A DNA stretch of 64,000 nt, taken from Trissonchulus latispiculum. Its lineage: Eukaryota > Nematoda > Enoplea > Enoplida > Ironidae. Where the stretch lies: contig JASAND010022197.1 of NCBI GenBank assembly GCA_030248195.1, forward strand, positions 26,037 to 90,036. Direction: 5' to 3'. The notes under the pieces were generated by a model. It saw only the letters and a program-made list of their open reading frames with translations, ran no database searches and was not told the origin of the DNA. Shown piece by piece: positions 11,801 to 23,400 of the stretch; position 1 is the stretch's first letter; each line of letters begins with the position of its first letter. The position numbers and the translations under genes are program-made.

Positions 11801-14800
11801 AAAGTTCCTTATCCCAACTGCCCTTCCAAGGGCAACCATTTCCAGGGAATATATATATATACCTTATCCCAACTACCCCTTTAAGGGCAAGAATTTCAGA
11901 AAACAACACAGAAAATACTCTTTATCCCCCATTTGACCGAAAATCGACCCTAGAAAATGACCTGCCTAATGAAGGAAGCGGCGGCAAACCATTCATGCCA
12001 ATTTAGCTTGTATTTAGTTTCCTTAATCAATAATCTAATGTCCAAGCATCGAGCAATCAGTATGCGTTATACTTCTCTAACAATAAAATATCTGTGTACT
12101 GTATTAACAGACATCCATACTGACTCCATTTACTTTTTCTTTCAGCCATTTGCCCACGGTGCCATGCGAGAGTGCTATAGACTAAAGAAGTTGTCCACTT
12201 TCCGGACTAGTGATGACTGGGATCGGGCACTCAACTATGTGGCCAAACGATACATCTCGGCCGTTGAGCGAGAGACCTATTTTGAGGATGTTCGCTTGCA
12301 GATGGATGCTAAGCTGTGGGCTGAGGAGTATAATCGGCATAATCCGCCAAAGCAGGTACAGACCAAGACAAATACATACAAGAAGTTTGTGACAATTGTA
12401 AACTTCATGTAGTTTGTTTTGTTCCTTAATTGCTGGAAATTTTTAATTTTTTGAACTTTTTCTTAGAATTAACGAAGCAGTGTTCTGTTTTTGTATTGGA
12501 GACTTTAATGCTTTAGTTCTCAGAAATATATGTACTTACTTGCGTTATCATATTTTGGTAGTTTTGTAACCATGTGATTCTCCTGTTTTTTCAATTTTTC
12601 AGATTGATATCTTTCAAATGTCAGTGCTGGAATTCCCCGATCGGGAAGGAAAACCACTGTTTCATTTGGAACACTTCATTGAAGGGCATTATATGAAATA
12701 TAATTCTAACTCTGGATTTGTCAGTGAATTTATGCGTCTGACGCCTCAGGTAATTAACTATATACATTGTAAATTATATATACAAATTTTGTTTTTACTA
12801 ATTTGTTAATTTTAATGTCTGTGCCGACTACCTTTAAAAATTATCTGCTTGCAAGACGAGGCCGCAATGATGAGAATAACGTATGGGCAATAATTTTAAA
12901 GTTTTTAAAATTGAATTTTATTTTACGTATTTTTTGTTTTTATTTGTTTAGGCCTTCAGTCATTTTACGTTTGAGCGGAGTGGACACCAGTTGATTGTGG
13001 TTGACATCCAGGGAGTGGGGGATCTCTATACGGATCCTCAGATTCATACTGCGGACGGAAAGGGTATGTATTTTTGTCTAATTAATTTTTTGTTTTTTTT
13101 GAGAGAATTGAATTTTAGAGTATGACAAAAAATTATGCAGATGAACTGAACTTTGCTCCCTGTTTGGAGCATGGTTTTGTGGAAACCTTTGGCTTCCATC
13201 CACATTTTTTGGTAGAGTTCCCGTACCAATTGGTCTTAAGGCCCCGTTTTAAGCATTTTTAATAGAAATAGTAGCCCGGGTCGAGCCAGAGTTGGCAAAA
13301 GAGCTGTAGATTTTTCAATAAATGATATTTTGTAAATTTTCCAATTTCAGGCTACGGAGATGGAAATTTGGGCACCAAAGGGATGGCCCTGTTCTTTCAC
13401 TCTCATGTCTGCAACCAGATCTGTCAGACAATGGCCCTCAGTCCCTTCGATTTGTCTCCATCGGAAAAGGCGGCTGTTAGACAGTCTTTGGTTTCACAGG
13501 TCAGTCCAGATCGCTATTTTTATACAAATTTTGTATAATATGTTAATAAAAACAGTCAGTGTAGAGTACGGTATTGCTCAAAGCTACGTTATTGTATTTT
13601 AATTTTAATTAAAATTGGATTTTACATTTTTTCAATAATTTTGTAGATTGTAAAAAAGCAGCACCAAGTGGTTTTTGTTTACAGCGTCGTATGACAACCG
13701 TTTGTCTGCGCAATCGTCCAGTCACAACCTGTGTCTCACCCAACGCCTGCTATGATACGGAATCGGTCATGGATTTCTTGCGAACCAGATCACAGTCTAC
13801 TTGTTCGGATCATTCGGGTGGGTAAAAAGGGTAATATTTCTCTGAATCTGCATCTCAAACTAACCCAGTCCTTTTGATGAGGAAGAAGTAGGATATTTTT
13901 TGATTGGACCGTTTTTCAAGAGGAGACATGGTTGATGCTTTTTGGGCTAAATTATATCCACTTCTGATTTCAGATGACACGATGGAATCGCTCTCATCTT
14001 CGCATAATTCGATCGCCTTTCCGCCTTCACAGCGCGATGAGGATGATGAAAATCTCTGGGCCATCTATTCGGCGGATGGGGACGGGCCGGGCCCGGGTCG
14101 AGTTGGTAGCGCCGGCGGAGGGGACCCGCGACCTGTTGGTCGTGGGGGTGTCAGTTTCGTCAATCTACCCCCGTCCCTGCAGCGTCAACGCTATAGTTCT
14201 GACGTGGACAGCTGTACCTGTAGTAAAGTACGTACCCTTTCGTAGCATAAGGTTAGTCATAATTATGCACATTACACCTTGTCTTCACTTGAAGAAGGCA
14301 ACTTTAATGTTAATTGATTTATGATGCAAAGCATATTTAGCACTGGGATCTACTTTAGCAACCAGTAATTTCAAACTTGGGGCTGGGTTTTATCTATGCC
14401 AATAAATTGAGGGGGGGGAGACCAAAAGGGGGGATGAAATGGCCTAAAAATGCTAAAAGTACGGTAAAAAATGGCCCGTTTTCTACGTATGCTGCTATAT
14501 CACATAAGCTAAATTTTAGTACCAATATTGATGAAAAATGTTTAAAAATTCCAAACGTCCTTAAAATTTGACATTTTCTGAGCGCCTTAGTGGGAAGGAA
14601 ACCTGAAAATTGAGAGGGGGGACTAGTGGGGGAACCAAAAAAGTAGGGGGCGCCCCTTACCATCTCCACTCCCCCAATATCCCAGTTGGGTTCTAAACTT
14701 GTCTAGTGAAGGGATTGGTAAACAAGTTTTTTTTGGATTTTAAATTTTAATTTTGGTAGAAATAGAATCAAATAGAGATTATTCCTGCATGCCTCTGTTC

Positions 14801-16593
14801 CTAATTTCACCTTTTTAATCCCATGTCTGCATCTTCGTTCTGTCACACTGCACTATTATACTATTGTTGCTAGCATTGTATTTCTTGATTATTCTTCTAT
14901 CATTCATTCTCTCTGTTCTATTTTCTGGGAATTAAAGTCAAATGCTTAGGGAATACATAACAGGGATTGCTAGAAAAAAATTCGAGAATTTGGCTAAAAT
15001 GCTTGAGTTTGAGTATCAAAATCGACGGTTTTTAGCCAAAAAATTCCTGCGAAGCGGAAAATTTTTTAAAATTTTGACCTTAAAACTTGGCATTTTTTGG
15101 GCACCTTATAGTGATTGGGGGGAAGCCCAAAAGAGTGGGGGGGCGCGCACGCACCGCCCTCCCCCCTACTACAAAAGCCCAGGACAATGTCTTTCCCGAA
15201 TAGTTTGAAAATTGTAGAATTCGCTGCTTTGAAAAGTGAAATTTCACGAAAATTTCTGAAATTTGCCTAACACTGAGTTTTTGCTTGAAATTTACTGATT
15301 TCTCGTAATAGAGAGGCAGTTTGAAATAATGGCATGGTTATAGGAAATCACCGGACCGGCCCTGACTTCTCCTTTCGAAGGCTTGTACCTAATATCAGCC
15401 TTATTGCATGATTAGTTTGAATTTTGTTTAATTTATATTGTTAGTCCATAAAGAATTATGTTATGTTATGTTATTATGTTATGTTACATTATGTATGTCG
15501 GTTAATGGAACACTTTTTTCATTAACACCCACAGTGTAGTAAACAGTGTGGATACTATTGAAAGGTGTTCCATTAATTTGTTTGCAACTTTCCTATTTCA
15601 AATATGGACTGTTGTTTTGTACACTTCGTTACCTAGATTCTGGCTAGACTCCCCAATATTTCTCTAAAATCGTGTGCCTCAAAAAGCACTAAACATTTAT
15701 TAGGAAAGTTTAAAGTTTGACTTGTCTGTGGGCCTTTTCGCGAAAGAGTAAAGCGGCTTAACATTAACTCTTAGTTCATTTAAATCCACTCGAGCTTGAC
15801 TTTCTTCTTTGAACTCTTTCATGGAAAATGCCTTATGTATGAGAGGTATATATTCAATTTGATGATTTCAACTATCTTCATTAGTACGTATTTTTCTGCC
15901 GCATTTAGTTACGTGATATTATGCTGTCCTCTTTTCAATTGCTGTACGTGGACAATCTTGCTGCACGTTTATTTCTTTGTTTCGAATTTCTATCACTTCA
16001 CCTCTGTTTTCTCTTTCTGTTTTTTTCATTTTCATTTTTCTATATTTTTCTAGCTCACTTCCACGAGGCCCTTTAGCGATTCTGATTCTGATAGTGCCAC
16101 ACTTTGTGCCCACTGTGATACTAAGCGAAGATGTCGTCACTATGTGAGTTTTTCGTGCACCGACCGGGCCGAAGCGGCGCCATTAGCCTTCCGTTGCTGT
16201 GTGGGTGCTCTTCAAGCTGCAAGCTTTTTGTATGCTTGCTAGCTTGATTTTGCTTGTTTTTAGTTTTTTAGTTTGCATGGCTTTTTTGTTTAATATTCGC
16301 ACTGTTGATTTTATTTCTAACTTAGGACTTACTAACTTCTTCTTTTGCTAACCTTTGCGCTTTCTAATTTTTTCTTGTGCTAACCTTTGTGCTTTCTGGG
16401 GTGAAACTAACCTTACGAATTTCCAACCTGATAGTTTTTATATTGTTTTGGTTGACATTGCAGTGCTAACATGAGCTAGGATAAAATGCAGTTGCTTTGC
16501 AGCGATGTTTTGCTTATTAATCGTGTTAATATAAAATTTTGACTGCGTTATAACAGAACCCTTTAGGATTTTATCAGCAAGCAGGCAAATCCT

Positions 16594-16673
<80 letters not shown>

Positions 16674-19600
16674 TATCGCGGCAGCGACCCCTATAATATG
16701 TGTGAAAAGTGGCTGGAGACAGTGTAAAATAAGCTGCGCAGAAGCTGCGCAAAATCCTGCGCAGATGCTGCGCAGATTTCATGCGCAAATTGTAGAGCAC
16801 ATCGCGTTTAGTATGTCTGTGAAGTTTCAGCCCCGTATCACTTACCGTTAAAAAGTTGCGCCCCGGACCGGTTATGGCGGCGATGTTTTTTTTCCGGTTT
16901 CTCCTATTTGATGGTTGTATTGTACATAATGTTCGCCGCTTTCACGTGATCTGCAGCGGTGGGCCAACCTAAAGTGCTATGGGGTCTAGTAGTACCCTCT
17001 AAAGAATTTAAGAATCACAACTTTTTTTGCGCCGCAGCTGCGCCACAGCGCCGCAGTGGCGCCGCAAAGTCGGCTCATAGCGAAAAGTGACCATTTTTGT
17101 GGTCGTCGCTCTGGTCGAACGTTACGAGCTGGAGCTGATTTCTTTTTATATTCAGAAATTACATATATTGAACTAACTAACGGTCCAGGTTGCGTTTCTC
17201 TATCACTTCCCTAGCGACCACAGTGGCCCGTCAAAGATGGCGAAAATTCGAAAAATGAAAAATCGAAATTTCTCGCTATCTATTTAACTTTGAACGCTCA
17301 AATCTTCCATACCATGGTTTTCTGGCACGGAGAATCGATTCCCGCAGTCAGTTTTACCGTCAGACCCACCCATCTTGCTGGGCTGGTTCCACTTTGCCGT
17401 CGGGAGGGTCAACTCGGAAACTACTTCCTGGAGGTCCATAGTAGGCTTTACCTGGCCTCTCAAAACTTTGTCTATAGGGGTTTTCTGGTGCGCCCAGCTC
17501 ATTCCCGGTGTCCTTTTTGCCGTAGGACTCATCCATCTTGCTGTGCTGGTTCCACTTTGCCGTCTGGAGGGTCATGTCGGAAACCGCTTCCTGGAGGTCC
17601 ATAGTAGGCTCTACCTGGCCTCTCAAAACTTTGTCTATATGGGTTTTCTGGTGTGCCCAGCTCATTCCCGGTATCTGTTTTGCCGTCCGACGTACCTATT
17701 TTGCTGGGCTGGTTCCACTTTGCCGTTTGAAGGGTCAGTCGGGTGGGGGGTCAAGTGGTCGAAAATAAAATTTTTCAAAAGTGGTCAAATTTGGTACCAA
17801 ATGAAAGCCCTAAGCGAGCTGAGCAACTTTTGTCATAGAACTGCATGCTCAAAGTGGCTGTAGAGTGCTGTGGTGGGGTGGGGTGGGGACTTAGGCGATT
17901 TTCGGTCAAAAATGAAAGTTTTCAAAAGTGGTCAAATTTGGTACCAAATGAAAGCCCTAAGCGAGATGAGCAAGTTTTGTCATAGAACTGCATGCTCAAA
18001 GTGGCTGTAGAGTGCTGTGGTGGGTGGGGGTGGGGACTTAGGCGATTTTCGGTCAAAAATGAAAGTTTTCAAAAGTGGTCAAATTTGGTACCAAATGAAA
18101 GCCCTAAGCGAGCTGAGCAACTTTTGTCATAGAACTGCATGCTCAAAGTGCCTGTAGAGTGCTGTGGGGGGGTGGGGTGGGGACTTAGGCGATTTTCGGT
18201 CAAAAATGAAAGTTTTCAAAAGTGGTCAAATTTGGTACCAAATGAAAGCCCTAAGCGAGCTGAGCAACTTTTGTCATAGAACTGCATGCTCAAAGTGGCT
18301 GTAGAGTGCTGTGGTGGGGTGGGGTGGGGACTTATGCGATTTTGGGTCAAAAATAAAATTTTTCAAAAGTGGTCAAATTTGGTATCAAATGAAAGCCCTA
18401 AGTGAGCTGAGCAACTTTTGACATGGAACCATCCACCAATATTTACTGTGCCAAATAACGTCATGTGCCCATGAAACTTTTGTCTTTACTTCTTCAACCG
18501 GAATTTAAAGGATATATATACCTATTTATATTTATTATATATTTAAAGGATATTTAAAGTATATATATATATACGATACAGCCAACACACACACATATTA
18601 TCCTCTTTTGTGCGGAGCATTTTTGTTACTTGTATATATATATATATATATATGTTACGTACAAAACCCGAAATCGTACAAAACTAGTATTGTATGGGTC
18701 ATTTTGTACAAAACTAGTTTCGTATGGCCTCCCTCGTACAATTCTAGTTTTGTATGGCTGTGACCGTACAATTCTAGATTTGGACGTACAAAACTGTTAC
18801 AATAGGATTTGGCAGCCATTTATTCATTACTATTCAAGTTTATACATAATTTCAAGCATTGAAGCTTTAAGAATTAATTCCCAATAATCATATAAATAAT
18901 TCCGTGATTGTCTTAGTAAACCTTAAAGACTTAGAAAGAAGTTGGAATGTTTGCATTGGAACAGATTTCTGAGCGAGTTTCAGTTAAAATTTTAAGTTTT
19001 CGATTGGCGACAATAAAATAATAGACTTGCTTTTATCAACGTTTGCAAATTAAACGACTAACAAAAATATTCATGCAAGTTTTGATTTCTAAGTTTTCCT
19101 TTGTGCAATCCTAGTTTATGGGCAAAATTAAGTGAGATCTTACATGAAGAAATTTTCTGACGAGTTTAGCTTTAGTTAGAATTTGGTATTTTGAAATATT
19201 AATAGTGGAATTCAAATGCAGACTAAATTTAGAAAATATGCCTTCTAGAAAATGTCATAAACCGACAGTGCGTCCCGCTATCAGTTTTTGCAAGATTTTA
19301 CTAGAGAATAATAACTAATATTTTAGCTTCTAAATTTAGTCTGCATTTGAATTCCACGATTAATATTTCAAAATACCAAATTCTAACCAAAGCTAAACTA
19401 GTCAGAAAATTTCTTCATGTAAGATCTCACTTAATTTTGATTTTGCCCATAAACTAGGATAGCACAAAGGAAAACTTAGAAATCAAGACTTGCATGAATA
19501 TTTTTGTTAGTCGTTTAATTTGCGAACGTTGATAAAAGTCTATTATTTTATTGTCGCCAATCGAAAACTTAAAATTTTAACTGAAACTCGCTCAGAAATC

Positions 19601-20326
19601 TGTTCCAATGCAAACATTCCAAATTCTTTCTAAGTCTTTAAGGTTTACTACAGATATATAATCACGGAATTATTTATATAATTATTGGGAATTAATTCTT
19701 AAAGCTTCAATGCTTGAAATTATGTATAAACTTGAATAGTAATGAATAAATGGTTGCCAAACCTATTGAAACAGTTTTGTACGTCCAAAACTAGAATTGT
19801 ACGGTCACGGCCATACAAAACTAGAATTGTACGAGGGAGGCCATACGAATCTAGTTTTGTACAAAATGACCCATACAATACCAGTTTTGTACGATTTCGG
19901 GTTTTGTACGTAACACATATATATATATATACGGTACATTTCACCGAAAGAATGACCGTTGGCGAAATTGACAAATTGGCGAAATTTCAAGAAAAAATTG
20001 CAATTTTAGCAAATTTAGCTACATTTGAGGACCTTAAGTTTGAGCATGTTTTGCAACTAAATTTAAACAAGCTCATTAAACAACTTGTTCTCGAAAATCA
20101 CCTTTGAAAACTGAAAAAAATCCAAAATTGCCTAAATGTTGAAAAAGTAGAGAAAAAATTCTGCGAGTTTATTTCGCGATCAGATTGGTTCATGGGCTTA
20201 GTTTGCAAAATATGCTCAAGCTTAAGGTCGTCAAATGTAGCTAAATTTGCTAAAATTGCCATTTTTTCTTGAAATTTCGCCAATTCGTCAAATGCGCCAA
20301 CGGTCATTCTTTCGGTGAAATGTACC

Positions 20327-20420
<94 letters not shown>

Positions 20421-23400
20421 TAATAGTCTGTCAACTTCTTAGCCAAAAAACTGTTATTTGTGTTCGATCACTGGGGTCGTGCGTGGTACTGTTAAAAATA
20501 GAGTTGTTTTTTTTTTTATGTATTCGTGGATTTTTTTGATATTTTTTCTTATTTTTATTTAAATTTATTTTTTTTATGTTCTGTATAGGAGGAGGAAAAG
20601 GAAGCCTTTTGGCAGGAGATGCGTAAGAAGAGTCGCCCTTCGTGTGTGGTCGGCCCCGCAGAACGAGCCGAGCTCCTAAGACTTCAGGCCGAGCATGAAC
20701 AGATGGCCAGCGTTCGTGCCGCCAATACCGTACTGGGTCAGGTGCGTTTTTACCGCTTTAATTTGAGTAGGTGATTTATGGGGAGCGGTGAGGGGGGAGG
20801 GGTAACATTTGTGGAGCGTCAAATTTCGCTGACCGATGTTGAAGTTAGCTGTAGCAATAAAAATTAGTTATTGCGTTGCGAGCTGGCAGGCGGATCCGTG
20901 AAGGATACAGGACATTAAACGTACAGATATAGTAATTTCTCTCTGGGTAGGAGCGCTCATGGCGTCCATTGACTCTCTCCTGTTTCGGTCTAAGACTTTG
21001 CTTTAACTGATTGTTTTCTCCTATGCAAATTCAGTTTTGGTAAAGACTAGGGGAGAAGTAGCCTTTGCGGAAGCAACATCCGCCTGAGCTGTAACACACT
21101 ATTTAGTGGTTCATTTTATGCTGTGTTCTTCTAAATTTAGCGTTCACTTACAAACACTATGCATGAAGTTCTGTTACATTGGGCTTATTCCACTGGAGGT
21201 GGGGCAGATACCCCCCTCCCATAAACGACATTCCCTCCCCTCTCCCAAATTCGTTACCCTCCAAATCAGTATGTGCCCCCTTTGGCACCAAATGTTGCCC
21301 TGAAAAAAATCGCTCAGAAGCCCAACTTTTTAAAGCTTTTTCGTCTTCGCCGTAGATATTTGCTCGGTGTTTGCCTATACACTAAAACTGTACACTAAAA
21401 ATAAAATGTTAAAAAGAACATTATCGGCGAATACTATAGAAGTGGCAGAAGTTTTTGTCCGCCCCCCCTCCCAGGAGTCGCTCCCAAGGGGGCCCCCGTA
21501 ATGAGCTTTCGCCTCAAGAAAAAGTCCCAGAAATAGGTCCAGTATACATACAGATACAAAATTAAACAATTCTTTTACAGGTTCATCTGGACATGGCCCG
21601 CTATCATGAGCTGGGACGATTCCTGCTGTCTCCCACCACTGAAGAGCATTCGCTGGGCGCTGCTGCGGACTCGCTTGCTGCGCTGCGGCGCGCCAGTTCC
21701 TGCATGGACGAAGGTTCGCCGGTCGATTATGACCGACATGCGGCCTGGTTCCATCTGGACATGGCGGTTAACTGTGGCTGTCTGGAGGCTACCGTTACAA
21801 TGGCCAACATCTATCTGGGCCGACCGCATGACCTCCTGGCGGATTTTACTGTGGAGGTATATACTTACTGTGGAATTTTATGTGTTTTCATGTGTATATA
21901 ATTTAAAAGGAAAAATTTTTGGATTAACACGAGGGTGTATTTTTTAATTTTTGGAAGAATTTTCTATTTGTGCCCACTTCATCCCAGAAATAAATTCTGA
22001 AAAAGGAAAAATAGTGGGACGTACTTAACCTAACTTGTTCCTATAAAGTATATTATTATAGCTATATGTTAGGGGGTTGGTAGCCAGTAGTATGAAGGAT
22101 GTGGAATTTAGAATGAAACTGGGTACCTCCTGTGTCCTTAAATTATGCTGCCGAGCCGACCAGGTGGGCCTCTCCTGATGTCCTATTCTTGGCTGCCCCT
22201 TTTGTGGTCTGCCTTGCAAAGACGTGTGCTGGGCGTGAAGGTGGAGGACTGACCGTTAGCGAAGAAGTAGTAGTAGGAGTTTCGCCAAGCTAGGACTTTA
22301 TGTTTCCTTGTGTGGGAGTGTTTTCCTCCAAGCTGAATTCGCAACAGACGGCCCAGAACAATCCAATAACCTACAGCTGACCTTTCTGTGCTTTTTTTTT
22401 TTAATTTTATGTGCTACTCTGAGGGAGCGTTATTAAACAGAACATTTTTCTATTCTAGGAGGATGAGGATAATTTGGAACGAGCCATCGAATTGCTGGAG
22501 GAGGCCGGGCATGCCGGCGATCGACCGTCCATGCTGTTTCTGGCGGATGCCTATGATACGGGAAATTCCCTACCGCCTGACAAGTACGTTTACACATCAA
22601 ATTGTGTTCCCCCTTTTTATGGACTGCTGATAATATGTAAATGACCAATTGCTTTAAGAAAATGAGGTAAACGCGGGCTGCCAGGTGGTTTCACGAAATA
22701 ATTTTTATGGACTGTAATTATTAAGCTTATAATTCATCAACTGGTTTGGTTTGATAAAGGTTGATTTAGCACTACTGGACTGCATAACTATGAACTATAA
22801 CAGAGTTGGTTTCACCTAATCCTCTCAGTTTTAAAAGTTTTTGCCGTAACCGTTGTCTATCTGCATGTCTCTCCATAGACTACTGCCAAATCCAATAAAA
22901 ATTGTTGTAGTTTCTGAAAGCAGGAGTTTCCTGTTCTTGTCTAGGAAAAAGTAGTGTTGAGCATTGCCTCCTTAATATTATAGTATATTTTTCGAATATT
23001 TTCAAATTGACGAGGTCAAAGACCTTCTTACGAGACCGGTATTAGTTAAAATCACCTGACTGATCCATGTAATTTGAACGGATATGCCGGAGCTTCTATT
23101 GGATTAATTGCATTAAAATTAAATTAATATTCTGTTATTTCGAAGACATTTTATTATAAAAATTATTATGTATAAAATATATTAATTAAAGCGGCTGTAA
23201 AGCTTAGGTAGGATTTTGATTGATTCCGCTTCATTCTTTTCTCTCCACTTTTTCAAAGTTTTCACATTTGCGACTGTCCTGCTTATGTTGAAGCTATCGT
23301 GATTTTTAATTCGTAAATTTGTTAAGGGGGTGTTTTAACTTGAACATAGACTGAGCAAAGTTGTCGTTGAACTTAATTTGCTTACCTCAATCTGTTACGC

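Noticed and set aside
13822..13827. Alternative donor GTAAAA for eEF2K exon 8
   Set aside because: It would put a stop at the start of exon 9; the GTGGGT donor at 13818 keeps the frame.
17284..17863. Long open frames across the 163-bp array on both strands
   Set aside because: The 163-bp unit is not a multiple of three, so repeats shift frame. Openness on both strands reflects the repeat, not selection.
17756..18425. CRISPR-like array
   Set aside because: The repeats are direct and contiguous without unique spacers and the genome is eukaryotic; this is a satellite.
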